Origin: Tunturibacter gelidoferens
Lineage (GTDB): Bacteria > Acidobacteriota > Terriglobia > Terriglobales > Acidobacteriaceae
Direction: 5' to 3'
DNA length: 64,000 nt
Assembly (NCBI RefSeq): GCF_040358255.1
Contig: NZ_CP132938.1
Coordinates: 5,270,001 to 5,334,000 of the forward strand
Position numbers and translations under genes: made by a program. The notes beneath the pieces were generated by a model. The model saw only the letters and a list, made by a program, of their open reading frames with translations. It did not search any database and was not told the DNA's origin. Positions 8,947 to 17,315 of the stretch are shown here, one piece after another (position 1 is the stretch's first letter; the number at the start of each line of letters is the position of its first letter).

Positions 8947-9846
8947 ATGAACCGTATTGTGCAGGGAGATAACCTGGTCGTTTTGCAGTCACTGGCAACC
9001 GCATCCGTAGAGCTCATCTACGTCGATCCCCCTTTCAATACGGGCAAACGTCAAAGCCGCACTCAGATGAAGACCATTCGCGACGAAGCAGGCGACCGCA
9101 CAGGATTCGGCGGTCGACGCTACCGCACCGAAGTACTCGAGCAGCAGAGCGGGGGCGCAGGCTATGGCGATAGCTTCGACGACTTTCTCGGCTTCCTGCG
9201 GCCGCGCCTGATCGAGGCGCACCGTGTCCTCTCAACTACCGGCTCGCTCTTCTTTCACATCGACTATCGCGAAGTCCACTACTGCAAGGTCATGCTCGAT
9301 GAGATCTTCGGCCGCGACTGCTTTCAGAACGAGATCATCTGGGCCTACGACTACGGCGCACGCGCAACCAAACGCTGGCCCGCCAAGCACGACAATATCC
9401 TCTGGTACACGAAAGATCCGAAACAATACACCTTCAACCTGAACGAGAGCGACCGAATTCCCTACATGGCTCCGGGCTTGGTGGGTGCGAAAAAAGCGGC
9501 GCGCGGCAAGACGCCCACTGACGTCTGGTGGCACACCATCGTCTCGCCTACAGGCAAGGAGAAGACCGGCTACGCCACGCAGAAGCCACTGGGAATTCTC
9601 GAGCGAATCGTGCGCGTCCACTCAAACTCCGGCGACGCGGTGCTCGATTTTTTTGCCGGCAGCGGAACGACCGGCGTGGCGGCAGCCAAACACGATCGCA
9701 GCTTCATCATGGTCGACGAGAGCGCCCCGGCCATTGCCGTAATGGAGAAGCGGCTCGCGCCCTACAATCCGCGAAGGGAGGCTTTGCCGCTCCCCAAGGT
9801 CCGAAAGGCTAGCCGCGCGCCTGCTTCTCGGCGAAGTCGCCAATAA
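8947..9846 (+). CDS. Site-specific DNA methyltransferase (N4/N6 class), no restriction partner seen
   Basis: 299 residues. The catalytic motif DPPF (27-30, in VELIYVDPPFNTG) precedes the SAM-binding FFAGSGTTG (235-243), the order of beta-class amino-methyltransferases; the segment between, about residues 120-200, would be the target-recognition region. The frame stays open for over 400 bases upstream, but ATG 8947 has GGAGCGGAGA ahead of it and gives the usual MNRIVQGDN start. It should methylate an adenine or cytosine amino group in a specific DNA sequence. Neighbours are a PP2C phosphatase and a zinc-ribbon membrane protein, neither resembling a nuclease. The 3' end overlaps the convergent gene by 38 bp. 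Confidence 0.88.
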   Translation: MNRIVQGDNLVVLQSLATASVELIYVDPPFNTGKRQSRTQMKTIRDEAGDRTGFGGRRYRTEVLEQQSGGAGYGDSFDDFLGFLRPRLIEAHRVLSTTGSLFFHIDYREVHYCKVMLDEIFGRDCFQNEIIWAYDYGARATKRWPAKHDNILWYTKDPKQYTFNLNESDRIPYMAPGLVGAKKAARGKTPTDVWWHTIVSPTGKEKTGYATQKPLGILERIVRVHSNSGDAVLDFFAGSGTTGVAAAKHDRSFIMVDESAPAIAVMEKRLAPYNPRREALPLPKVRKASRAPASRRSRQ

Positions 9847-10348
9847 CCGGCAGCTTGTACCGCTCGCCCTTGCTTGCCTTCAAAATAATGAACAACCAGA
9901 TCAAAAAGAGACCGACGCCGATAACCAGATGCACCAGCGAAAACAGCAGAATAATCCCCGGAACGAAGTGCATCGCAATCTCCGCGAAGCTGATGATCGC
10001 CTGCAGCACAAACGCAGCGACGCATAATCCAATCGACTGCCACGAGTGAAACTTGACCAGAGGCATCTTGTTGTAGGGCTCAAGCACCAGAAAGATAATT
10101 GCTGGAATAATCGTAAGGTAGGCGATCGCCGCGGCCGCATTCTCCGAAAGTCCCGAACCAGTCGCAACCGGCGGAGCCGCAACGTACGCGGGCGGAACCG
10201 TAGAGTAACCCGAGGGAACATCCGTGTAGTTCGTTGGCGGCGGCACGCTTGAACTTGCAGAGGTGGCCGCCGCCGCAAGGGGCGCACCGCAACTGTTACA
10301 AAATGCACTCTGGGCCGAGACTTCGTTGTGGCAGACCGGACACTGCAT
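9809..10348 (-). CDS. Zinc-ribbon membrane protein, DUF4870-like
   Basis: 179 residues. An N-terminal zinc ribbon (Cys3, Cys6, Cys17, Cys20) is followed by a proline-, serine- and tyrosine-rich linker to about residue 70, then three or four hydrophobic segments with the pattern VKFHSWQSIGL, which is common in DUF4870/TM2-like proteins. ATG 10348 is preferred over an upstream in-frame codon because AGGAG precedes it and because the zinc ribbon then lies at the extreme N-terminus. Function unknown; the fold suggests a sensor or scaffold at the inner membrane. The gene converges with, and overlaps, the DNA methyltransferase gene. Confidence 0.8.
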   Translation of the reverse strand: MQCPVCHNEVSAQSAFCNSCGAPLAAAATSASSSVPPPTNYTDVPSGYSTVPPAYVAAPPVATGSGLSENAAAAIAYLTIIPAIIFLVLEPYNKMPLVKFHSWQSIGLCVAAFVLQAIISFAEIAMHFVPGIILLFSLVHLVIGVGLFLIWLFIILKASKGERYKLPVIGDFAEKQARG

Positions 10349-10570
10349 GGCATCACTCCTGAGAGATGAAATTGGGCCCACGTGCAGAAGACAAGTCAGG
10401 TCGAGACAGCTCTGAAATTTGGACCTCGTCTGAAGTGCTACCCAGCATACCCGGAATTGGCGCGATTCGATCGACTTTTTCGCGGCTCTGCGTAATTTAT
10501 TCCGGCTCGACTGCGGTCCACCAAATGGCCGGGGAATGAACACGAGAGGGTACCGGATCCAGATAGCCGC

Positions 10571-11122
10571 TTACTCATGCCCGGTCTTTCGCTCCGCGGC
10601 AAGGCAGTCCTCGATCGCCTTCTGCCACTCCGGCCCGTTTTCGCCATCACGCTTCCCCAGCGCGAGCACGTCTTCATTCGCCGCCGCGTCGAGAGCAGTC
10701 CGAACGTACGTCACCTCTACCTTCGTGGTCGACGGAGTGAGCACAGAAAGACGCACATCGACGGTGAAGACGAGCGTTTCGGGAATGAACGACACGTACT
10801 GCATGCGGCCGCCGACCGGATCGAAGATCGTATTGACCCACACGCTCGTGTGCGGGCCATGCTGAACTGTAAAGACAGCCCCCTGGATGTCCTCAGCCGG
10901 TTGAGGGTGAATAAACCGCGGCTTCCAGTGCTCGCCCGCCCAGCACCGCTCCCCGTCCGGGCCGAAGAGCGCCGAGGCACGGTTTAATGGAGCCGGCACG
11001 AAGAACCGAAAGCTGTTGCTGACATGGGCTGGAGCCGCAGTTGTTTGCGCGACCGCAGCATGCTGGCCTCCGCTCATCGCGCCCGTTGCAAGTACCAGAG
11101 GAAGTAACGTGCGTGTTTTCAT
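10571..11122 (-). CDS. Exported protein of unknown function (possible SRPBCC-like fold)
   Basis: 183 residues with a signal peptide-like start (MKTRTLLPLVLATGAMSGG, cleavage plausible near AVAQ). The mature part, SFRFFVPAPLNRASALFG then ERCWAGEHWKPRFIHP and later VSFIPETLVFTVDVRLSVL, resembles the strand order of START/polyketide-cyclase-like proteins, but this is a weak call. Its start codon overlaps the stop of the upstream RHH-like gene by four bases (ATGA), so the two are translationally coupled on the minus strand. Confidence 0.65.
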   Translation of the reverse strand: MKTRTLLPLVLATGAMSGGQHAAVAQTTAAPAHVSNSFRFFVPAPLNRASALFGPDGERCWAGEHWKPRFIHPQPAEDIQGAVFTVQHGPHTSVWVNTIFDPVGGRMQYVSFIPETLVFTVDVRLSVLTPSTTKVEVTYVRTALDAAANEDVLALGKRDGENGPEWQKAIEDCLAAERKTGHE

Positions 11123-11382
11123 CTGCGCTCCTTCAACCGATGGCTGTCGGACGCGCGCAGCGTCAGGCCATAGATATTTTTCAGCTTCTCAATCTCTTTG
11201 AGGGTCGGTGGAGAGAACGCGGATTTACCCTCGAAGGCGTGAAGCACGATGCCCTCCAGCAGATCCCCCAGACTCATGTCCTTCAGCTCGGCTACGGCCT
11301 TCAGCACCTTCAGCAGCCGCTTCTCCATGCGGACGCCCGTCTGAATCCGCTCGATCTCAACGAGTTTTTTCGATTCTGCCAC
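11119..11382 (-). CDS. Small ribbon-helix-helix-like protein
   Basis: 87 residues from GTG at 11382; TTG at 11391 is an alternative start. RIQTGVRMEKRLLKVLKAVA followed by MSLGDLLEGIVLHAFEGK fits the strand-helix-helix pattern of RHH DNA-binding proteins, with a C-terminal extension of about 40 residues (TLKEIEKLKNIYGL) that could dimerise or bind a ligand. The last four bases overlap the start of the exported-protein gene, so both would be expressed together. Two 15-bp direct repeats lie across the start codon and could be its own operator. The frame continues far upstream only as antisense to the phosphoesterase gene. Confidence 0.6.
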   Translation of the reverse strand: MAESKKLVEIERIQTGVRMEKRLLKVLKAVAELKDMSLGDLLEGIVLHAFEGKSAFSPPTLKEIEKLKNIYGLTLRASDSHRLKERR

Positions 11383-11410
11383 GTGTACCAATGTACCACG
11401 GTAACCAATG
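11379..11410 (-). promoter_or_regulatory. Direct repeats at the RHH gene start, possible operator
   Basis: CCACGTGTACCAATG (11379-11393) and CCACGGTAACCAATG (11396-11410) match at 12 of 15 positions with a 17-bp period. Tandem half-sites close to the start codon are the usual operator form for RHH regulators, so autoregulation is plausible. This is inference from position and spacing only. Confidence 0.35.
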
Positions 11411-11458
11411 GATCGCGGAAGTCCATCTGCAAGGACTCCGACCGACGCGAGTGCTTCT

Positions 11459-12403
11459 CTAAGTGTTTTGCGGTGAGATCGTCTGGAAGCCGGAGGGCTC
11501 GTAGTGTGTCGTAAGCTTGTTGTTCGCGACTGTGACGACCGTAAAGCCCTCCGGCGTGCCGAGACGTGTGCCATGCCACCAGTTGCCGCACACAGCTCCG
11601 CTGGTGATGTAAGGAACGCCCTTCCACACAACGGTCTCGTTGATGTGAGTGTGGCCCTGCAAAACCCCAAGCACATTATGGCCGGCGAACAGATCCAGAA
11701 CCTGGTTTGCATTGGCGACGCTCAGGCTGTGGTGAGCCGGCGCGACGGTTGGCTCGGGCATGTAAGCCCCAAAGGCGGTGACCAAAGGGATGTGGACCGA
11801 GACGATGACAGGAGTCCCGGCAGGCAGCGCCGCGAGATCGGCGGCGAGCCACTGCAGCTGGGCCGCATCGATGCGGCCCTCGTAGGCGCGGTCAGGCGTG
11901 ATGCCGATCGAGTCCAGCACGATGAAGTGGTGACCCTTGTGATCGAAGGAGTAGTACAGCTTGCCGAAGCGCTGCTCGAAGAGCTTCTTGCCGTAGAGCG
12001 GATCATCCTGCGCGATGCCGCTCGCCGGGTAGATGCCAAGAACGTCGTGATTGCCGACGGTGTGATACACCTTCACACCGAGATCCTGCTCGGTCTTGTC
12101 GTAGAGGTCGAAGAGGGTGAGGGCGCGCTCCTTCGGTACGCCGAGCGCGTCGAAGACGTGATCGCCGCCGTTGATGGCAAAGTCGGCTTTGACCGCGCGA
12201 GCTCTCTTGAATGCCATATCCGTACCGACAACGCCGTTCAACTCAGGCTGGAGATGCGCATCCGTAACGAACAGAAAAGTGAACGGCTCACGAACCTGTC
12301 CAAGGACCGGCGCTGGTGCAGCAAGAAGCGAAGGCGCAACGGCGGCCGAAAGACCGGTGGCACCAAGCATCGTGAGAAATTGTCTGCGATTGGTTGAGTT
12401 CAC
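11459..12403 (-). CDS. Tat-exported metallophosphoesterase
   Basis: 314 residues. The N-terminus has a twin-arginine motif, NRRQFLTMLGA with Arg6-Arg7, then a hydrophobic stretch ending near LAAPAPVLGQ. The calcineurin-like metal site is complete: VTDAHLQPE, NGGDHVFD, VGNHDVLG, VSVHIPL and LQGHTHINE. The enzyme would act on phosphoesters in the periplasm; the substrate is unknown. The protein is single-domain with an extra C-terminal beta region of about 60 residues (GTRLGTPEGFTVV). Transcription runs toward the RHH gene, whose coding start lies 77 bp downstream. Confidence 0.9.
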   Translation of the reverse strand: MNSTNRRQFLTMLGATGLSAAVAPSLLAAPAPVLGQVREPFTFLFVTDAHLQPELNGVVGTDMAFKRARAVKADFAINGGDHVFDALGVPKERALTLFDLYDKTEQDLGVKVYHTVGNHDVLGIYPASGIAQDDPLYGKKLFEQRFGKLYYSFDHKGHHFIVLDSIGITPDRAYEGRIDAAQLQWLAADLAALPAGTPVIVSVHIPLVTAFGAYMPEPTVAPAHHSLSVANANQVLDLFAGHNVLGVLQGHTHINETVVWKGVPYITSGAVCGNWWHGTRLGTPEGFTVVTVANNKLTTHYEPSGFQTISPQNT

Positions 12404-12466
12404 CGCTCCATGATAAATCGCGAGATCCGCCCAAAGGGTATCTTCAGTTGATAGAGCGAATCAGTA

Positions 12467-13132
12467 CTAATTCCTGCGGCGTCCGCTCATCAGCTGCAAG
12501 ACTGCAAGAAAGATGTTGATCGCATCAAGATAGATCGACAGCGAAAGCGAGACCGCTGACCGGCCATCGCCGCCCGCACGAATGCGGGCGAAGTCGCCGA
12601 CCGTGAGCAGCGTGAAGATCCCCAGCGTCAGCCAGGAGTAGGTGTCCGGCGTCATAAAGTGGAAGAACATACTGGCGATGCCGGCAATAATGAGCAGCAA
12701 CAGAGCCGCGAAGCCGATACCGGCGATGCGGCGATAGTTGATATTGAACAGATACGCGACGCATCCCATGGCCGCCATGCCAAGCCCGGTGGTTGCCGCG
12801 GCGTTGAAGACGACCGCCGAGCCGACAGTCTGAGCGTAGCGGTGAATCAGCGGACCGATCTCCCAGCCCATGAAGTAGGTCAGCGTAAGAAACAGGCCAA
12901 GCGCAAGCGCCGGACTCGCCTTGCGGGTGAACGTGATCGCCAGAACAAGTACAAGCACAGCAATCATCCCGGGAAGCGTGCTCCAGGCGGGAGCAGTCGC
13001 AACGCCGAACGCCGTGATCAGAAAGCCAAGCGAGGTTATGCCCAGAACCTTGGCGAGCAACGAAGCAGTCTCCTCGCGTGCGCCCTCGATCGTGGTGGGA
13101 TACCCGTTCATGTTCAAGCGGTTGTCAATCAT
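12467..13132 (-). CDS. Bax inhibitor-1/YccA family membrane protein
   Basis: 221 residues from ATG 13132, which is preceded by GGAGAG at good spacing; an in-frame ATG at 13150 would add six residues. Seven hydrophobic segments are visible, and the family pattern GMAAMGCVAYLFNINYRRI plus the C-terminal SLSIYLDAINIFLAVLQLMSGRR fits the YccA/BI-1 group (usual length about 220-235). E. coli YccA modulates the FtsH protease, and other members act as calcium or pH-gated channels; which applies here is unknown. Confidence 0.88.
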   Translation of the reverse strand: MIDNRLNMNGYPTTIEGAREETASLLAKVLGITSLGFLITAFGVATAPAWSTLPGMIAVLVLVLAITFTRKASPALALGLFLTLTYFMGWEIGPLIHRYAQTVGSAVVFNAAATTGLGMAAMGCVAYLFNINYRRIAGIGFAALLLLIIAGIASMFFHFMTPDTYSWLTLGIFTLLTVGDFARIRAGGDGRSAVSLSLSIYLDAINIFLAVLQLMSGRRRN

Positions 13133-13312
13133 CTCGTCTCTCCGCGGCAAGCCCTGAAGCCTTATTCGGGCTTAACTCGCCTGTCTCGCCTATCTCCATG
13201 ATACGCGTCCTCAACCATGACCGGTGCATGGACCAAATGCCGAGAAGCAATGCCATCAAACTCCAGAGACCGCCTTCGTCGCCAGGGAATCTCACGAAGT
13301 AAAATCGAAGTT

Positions 13313-13771
13313 ATGAAGTATCTGATTGCGTTGCTGGCAGTTGCGGGAATTGTCGTTTCAACGATGGCGTTGCGCGTTCACTATATGGACCCTGCCCTGG
13401 CCCCACCCTGTGCTGTGACCGAAAAGTTCGACTGCGGCGCAGTCAATCACAGCCGGTTTGCCGTCTTTCCGCCGCGTACCTTTGACGAAGACCCAAAGGC
13501 GGGATCGCATATTCCCGTGGCAATGCTGGGGATTGCGGGCTATGCAGCGATTGGCGTACTCGCTCTCATGGGCCGCTGGTGGCTGGTCTTCGAATTCGCC
13601 CAGGTGGGCTTTTTCTTTGCCGCGTTTCTAAGCTACATCGAGGCGTACGTCCTGCAGAAGTGGTGCATCTACTGTCTTTGGTCGCAAGGGATCGTAACGG
13701 CCATTCTACTGGTGACGATCGTTGCGCTCATAAGGAAATGGCAGCACAAGCGCTCGGCGCTGACCTCATAG
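13313..13771 (+). CDS. Vitamin K epoxide reductase (VKOR) family protein
   Basis: 152 residues, four hydrophobic helices. The redox cysteines are all present: Cys33 and Cys41 in the periplasmic loop (PPCAVTEKFDCGAVNHS) and the quinone-proximal CxxC at Cys118/Cys121 (KWCIYCLWSQ). Bacterial VKOR proteins oxidise periplasmic dithiol partners and pass electrons to quinone, replacing DsbB. No thioredoxin-like partner is fused or adjacent. The upstream frame opens at 13217, but ATG 13313 gives the natural MKYLIALLAV membrane start. The next gene lies about 120 bp downstream. Confidence 0.88.
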   Translation: MKYLIALLAVAGIVVSTMALRVHYMDPALAPPCAVTEKFDCGAVNHSRFAVFPPRTFDEDPKAGSHIPVAMLGIAGYAAIGVLALMGRWWLVFEFAQVGFFFAAFLSYIEAYVLQKWCIYCLWSQGIVTAILLVTIVALIRKWQHKRSALTS

Positions 13772-13892
13772 AAGTCTCGAAATAAAGATTCGGTGCGAAT
13801 CAGCAAAGGACGCGTCTGGACTAGGATGAGGAATCGGTTTGGACTGTTGTAGCCACGATAAAACGATAAGAAGAGAAGAACCGGAGTAGATT

Positions 13893-14291
13893 ATGTGGCC
13901 AAAGGTATTCGCGCAGTTGGTTGAGTTGCTGCCTCACATCTCACGGCTGGTGCCGATGGCGGATAAGTTTTTCACGTCCAAGGCTGCCGCCGAAAGGGCA
14001 AACGAGGCCGCGATGTTGGCCATGGCCGAAGGAGTTCGCGGCGACCTCGGGCAGGTCACGAAGGCTCACCTGGGGCTGTACCGCCAGCTTCAGGACCAGA
14101 GCGCACAGATCACCGAAGTAGGCGAAGAGGTTAAGCGCGCACGCCTCTCAATGGAACAGCACGAGCATCGGATGGAGGCGCTCGAAAAGTTGGTGGCCTC
14201 GTTCAGCCTGTGGCTCAGGGCCGGCGTTCCTATCCTGATTGCCCTTGTCTCGATGGTCGTAGTTCTACTGGTCCGTTTGCTTCAGCGGTAA
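13893..14291 (+). CDS. Coiled-coil protein with C-terminal membrane anchor
   Basis: 132 residues, no family recognised. An N-terminal amphipathic part (MWPKVFAQLVELLPHISRLV) leads into an alanine- and glutamate-rich helix, then a heptad-like region at about 55-100 (QDQSAQITEVGEEVKRARLS), and a single C-terminal hydrophobic helix (VPILIALVSMVVVLLVRLL). It looks like a tail-anchored inner-membrane protein whose cytoplasmic part forms a coiled coil. Function unknown. Confidence 0.65.
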   Translation: MWPKVFAQLVELLPHISRLVPMADKFFTSKAAAERANEAAMLAMAEGVRGDLGQVTKAHLGLYRQLQDQSAQITEVGEEVKRARLSMEQHEHRMEALEKLVASFSLWLRAGVPILIALVSMVVVLLVRLLQR

Positions 14292-14316
14292 GCGGGTCCG
14301 GATCGGTGGCAAGCGA

Positions 14317-14475
14317 AAAATAAACTTCCAAAACGTGGCGCATCTTTCGACACCGAAAAAGTGACGGCAAAAACACCACGTTAGCCACGCATTTCACCAC
14401 AACTTCACCACATTCCACCACAGCAAACACACCAAAAAACGCAAAATACCCCTGAAAAAACGCCCTTTCCCCCAT
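14317..14475. repeat. Intergenic repeat family 2, copy 1
   Basis: This block lies between two plus-strand genes. It shares ordered words with 39225-39395: AAATAAA, AAAACGTGGCG, AAAACACCA, AGCCAC, TCACCACA and GCAAAATACCC. Within it AACGTGG and CCACGTT form a distant inverted pair. The right half is unusually rich in CACCA on one strand. The two copies are diverged but collinear, which implies common descent rather than chance. Confidence 0.5.
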
Positions 14476-14512
14476 CCAGAATTTTTTCTGTCAAAAACCG
14501 TAGAATTGAAGC

Positions 14513-15466
14513 ATGGGAATTAGCCGGAACGAAGCTCTGGAATGCTTTCGCAGCGATGATCTGATTGGAATTGGAATGGAGGCCGACGCGATACGCCGCC
14601 GGCTGCACCCCGAAGGCGTAGTAAGCTACGCGATCGACGGACGTGTAACCTACACGAAATCCGCGACTGGAGCGGGTTTTGATCTACTCTGCAACCAGAT
14701 CTCCAACATCGTCGCGATGGGTGGTCACGGCGTGATGCTCCAGGGCGAGGTAACCCCGGCGCTCACAATCTCCTGGTTTGACGGGCTCTTTCGCAGCATC
14801 AAAAAACGCTTCCCTGCTATCTGGCTGCACTCCCTCTCCGCCGGCGAGATCCTCTCAATCGCAGAGCAAACCGGAGCCACCGTAGAGGACACCATCGCAC
14901 GACTGCAGGACGCCGGACTCGACTCAGTCCCCGGTGATGATGCGGGTATTCTCGACGACGCGGTACAACAAGGCACCCGCACAAAGTGGCCCACGGCGGA
15001 CTGGCTGGCAGTTCATCGCGCCGCCCACAAGCTCGGCATGCAGACTACCGCCACAATGACCTTCGGCTGCGGCGAGACGATGGAGCATCGCATCAATCAC
15101 CTGGAGGCAGTGCGCGGTCTGCAAGGAGAGACGAGAGGGTTTGCCTCGTTCACGCCGTGGGCCTTTGCGCCAAAGGCCCCGTCAATGCAGGGGTTTGAAG
15201 AGGCGACGGCGGTCGAGTATCTGAAGACGCTGGCGATCTCGCGGATGTACCTCGACAACATTGAGAACGTGCAGTCGAACCTGGAGACGCAGGGACTCAA
15301 AGTGCTGCAGGTGGGCCTGCGCTTCGGCGGCAACGATGTAGGCAGCGTGATGCTTGCCGAGGGTGCGAACGCGGCGACCGAGGAGCAGCTGCGGCAGGTG
15401 ATTCGTGACGCAGGGTTCAAGCCTGTTCAACGCGATACGGTCTTCCGGACAATGTTTTTGAACTAA
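14513..15466 (+). CDS. MqnC/CofH-family protein lacking the radical-SAM cysteine motif
   Basis: 317 residues, clearly homologous over its length to dehypoxanthine futalosine cyclase (MqnC). The head ADAIRRRLHPEGVVSYAIDG, the centre SLSAGEILSIAEQTGATVED and RLQDAGLDSVPG, and the tail EYLKTLAISRMYLDNIENVQ, KVLQVGLRFGGNDVGSVML and RDAGFKPVQRDT all match that family. The region that should hold CX3CX2C after the YTN/YTK element reads YTKSATGAGFDLLCNQIS: all three cluster cysteines are absent and about 20 residues are missing. Only Cys11, Cys60 and one in FGCGE are present. A radical-SAM reaction is therefore unlikely. The frame is intact with no stop, so this appears to be a maintained, altered enzyme rather than a recent pseudogene. 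Confidence 0.8.
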   Translation: MGISRNEALECFRSDDLIGIGMEADAIRRRLHPEGVVSYAIDGRVTYTKSATGAGFDLLCNQISNIVAMGGHGVMLQGEVTPALTISWFDGLFRSIKKRFPAIWLHSLSAGEILSIAEQTGATVEDTIARLQDAGLDSVPGDDAGILDDAVQQGTRTKWPTADWLAVHRAAHKLGMQTTATMTFGCGETMEHRINHLEAVRGLQGETRGFASFTPWAFAPKAPSMQGFEEATAVEYLKTLAISRMYLDNIENVQSNLETQGLKVLQVGLRFGGNDVGSVMLAEGANAATEEQLRQVIRDAGFKPVQRDTVFRTMFLN

Positions 15467-15539
15467 GGGGCAGACGTTGTCTCTTGCTGAAGTACAGACG
15501 TCTTAACCTGATTTCAAGCAGTGATTCGCGTAGAATCAG

Positions 15540-17237
15540 GTGGATACTCGAACCCTCCGTGGAGCAGCGACCCTGCAATTTTCTCCTCATACTTTGACGT
15601 CCCAACTCGGGTTGCTGGTCGGTCCAAAGGGCTTCGGTCACTATTGGAAGACGCACTACGCGGACAAGACGTTTGAGCACCTGTATCGATGGAATGCCTT
15701 CGATACGGCGATGCTGATTCCCTACTTCATCGTCATGATCATTCTGGCGTTTTATGGGATTCACCGCTATCAGTTGGTGTGGCTTTACTTCAAAAACAAA
15801 AAAAACGCGGCAAAGTGGAGTGAGCCGCCCATGCGGTTCGCTGAAGGGCAGCTGCCCTTTGTGACGATTCAGCTTCCCATCTTCAATGAACAATTCGTGA
15901 TCGAGCGGTTGATTGAGGCGGTCTGCAGACTGGACTATCCGCGAGACCGGTTTGAGGTTCAGGTGCTGGACGATTCAACCGATGAGACCACCGGAGTAGC
16001 GCGGGAGATTGTCGAGCGCTACGCGCGCGGATTCCTCGGAATGGCTCCGCAGCCAATTGTGTATCTGCATCGCAGCAACCGGCATGGGTATAAGGCGGGA
16101 GCGCTGGACAAGGGTCTCGATGTCGCTCGTGGCGAGTTTGTGGCGATCTTCGATGCAGACTTTGTGCCTCCGCGACAGTGGGTGATGCAGGTGATTCACC
16201 ACTTCGCGCAACCGGAGATCGGCATGGTGCAGACGCGGTGGACCCACCTGAATCGGAACTACAGCTTCCTGACGCAGGTCGAGGCGATTCTACTGGACGG
16301 GCATTTCGTGCTCGAGCATGGGGGACGAAGCCGCGCCGGAGTGTTCTTTAATTTCAACGGCACGGCGGGGATGTGGCGGCGAGAGACGATCTCAACCGCG
16401 GGTGGTTGGCAGCACGACACGCTCACTGAGGATACAGACCTGAGCTATCGGGCGCAGTTGGTGGGGTGGCAGTTCAAGTATCTGCAGGATGTGGAGTGCC
16501 CGGCGGAGCTGCCGATTGAGATGACTGCGTTCAAAACGCAGCAGGCGCGATGGGCGAAGGGCCTGATCCAGACAGGGAAAAAGATTTTGCCGCGGGTGCT
16601 GAAGAGCGATGCTCCTTGGCATACGAAGCTCGAGGCGTGGTATCACCTTACAGCGAATATCAGCTATCCACTCATGATTGTGCTGAGTGTGTTGCTGATG
16701 CCCGCGATGATTATCCGCAGCTGGCAAGGCTACATCCAGATGCTGCTGATCGACTTTCCTCTGTTCATCGCCAGCACGATGTCGGTTTCAACGTTCTACA
16801 TGGTGAGCCAGAAGGAGCTCTATCCGAAGAGCTGGTACAAATCGATTGTGTATGTACCGTTCGTCATGGCGCTGGGCGGGGTCGGATTGACCATCACCAA
16901 TACCAAGGCCGTACTAGAGGCGTTGTTCGGAGTGAAGAGCGCGTTTGCGAGGACGCCCAAGTACAGCGTGAAGAAAAAGGGCGAGAAGAGCCAGGCGAAG
17001 GTGTATCGCAAACGACTGGGCGTGATTCCCTGGATTGAGATGGCGATCGGATGCTATTTTGCCTGGACCGTCTACTATGCCATTTCGACGGAGAACTTCT
17101 TTACGGTGCCGTTTCTTGTGCTGTTTGTGTTTGGCTACTGGTACACAGGCCTGTTGAGCCTGTTGCAAGGGCGGTTTGAACGAAGCCGCGACCCCGACCA
17201 AGAGATGCACGAGAAGCCGTATCCCGTGGGCGTTTAG
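15540..17237 (+). CDS. Processive GT2 glycosyltransferase, cellulose synthase/CslA-like
   Basis: 565 residues. An N-terminal membrane helix at about 60-85 is followed by the GT2 catalytic domain with the nucleotide- and metal-binding aspartates (VQVLDDSTDET, AIFDADFVPP), the catalytic TEDTDLSYRA, and the processive QQARWAKG (QxxRW). Four or five C-terminal helices would form the translocation channel. By family it polymerises a beta-linked hexose polymer from a nucleotide sugar and threads it across the membrane; beta-mannan or glucan are both possible. Start GTG 15540 is the first in the frame and has no strong ribosome site, so a later start is possible. No PilZ domain or accessory synthase genes are adjacent. 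Confidence 0.87.
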   Translation: MDTRTLRGAATLQFSPHTLTSQLGLLVGPKGFGHYWKTHYADKTFEHLYRWNAFDTAMLIPYFIVMIILAFYGIHRYQLVWLYFKNKKNAAKWSEPPMRFAEGQLPFVTIQLPIFNEQFVIERLIEAVCRLDYPRDRFEVQVLDDSTDETTGVAREIVERYARGFLGMAPQPIVYLHRSNRHGYKAGALDKGLDVARGEFVAIFDADFVPPRQWVMQVIHHFAQPEIGMVQTRWTHLNRNYSFLTQVEAILLDGHFVLEHGGRSRAGVFFNFNGTAGMWRRETISTAGGWQHDTLTEDTDLSYRAQLVGWQFKYLQDVECPAELPIEMTAFKTQQARWAKGLIQTGKKILPRVLKSDAPWHTKLEAWYHLTANISYPLMIVLSVLLMPAMIIRSWQGYIQMLLIDFPLFIASTMSVSTFYMVSQKELYPKSWYKSIVYVPFVMALGGVGLTITNTKAVLEALFGVKSAFARTPKYSVKKKGEKSQAKVYRKRLGVIPWIEMAIGCYFAWTVYYAISTENFFTVPFLVLFVFGYWYTGLLSLLQGRFERSRDPDQEMHEKPYPVGV

Positions 17238-17315
17238 ACGATCGAGACTGATAGACTGGCTGTCGATGTCTCCGAAAAGCTGCCGGTTCGCGGCGCAGGA
17301 GACCAGAATGGGTTC

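Noticed and set aside
14513..15466. Treating the MqnC-like gene as a frameshifted pseudogene
   Set aside because: One continuous frame covers both conserved halves, with no stop or shift at the missing motif, so a maintained altered protein is more likely.
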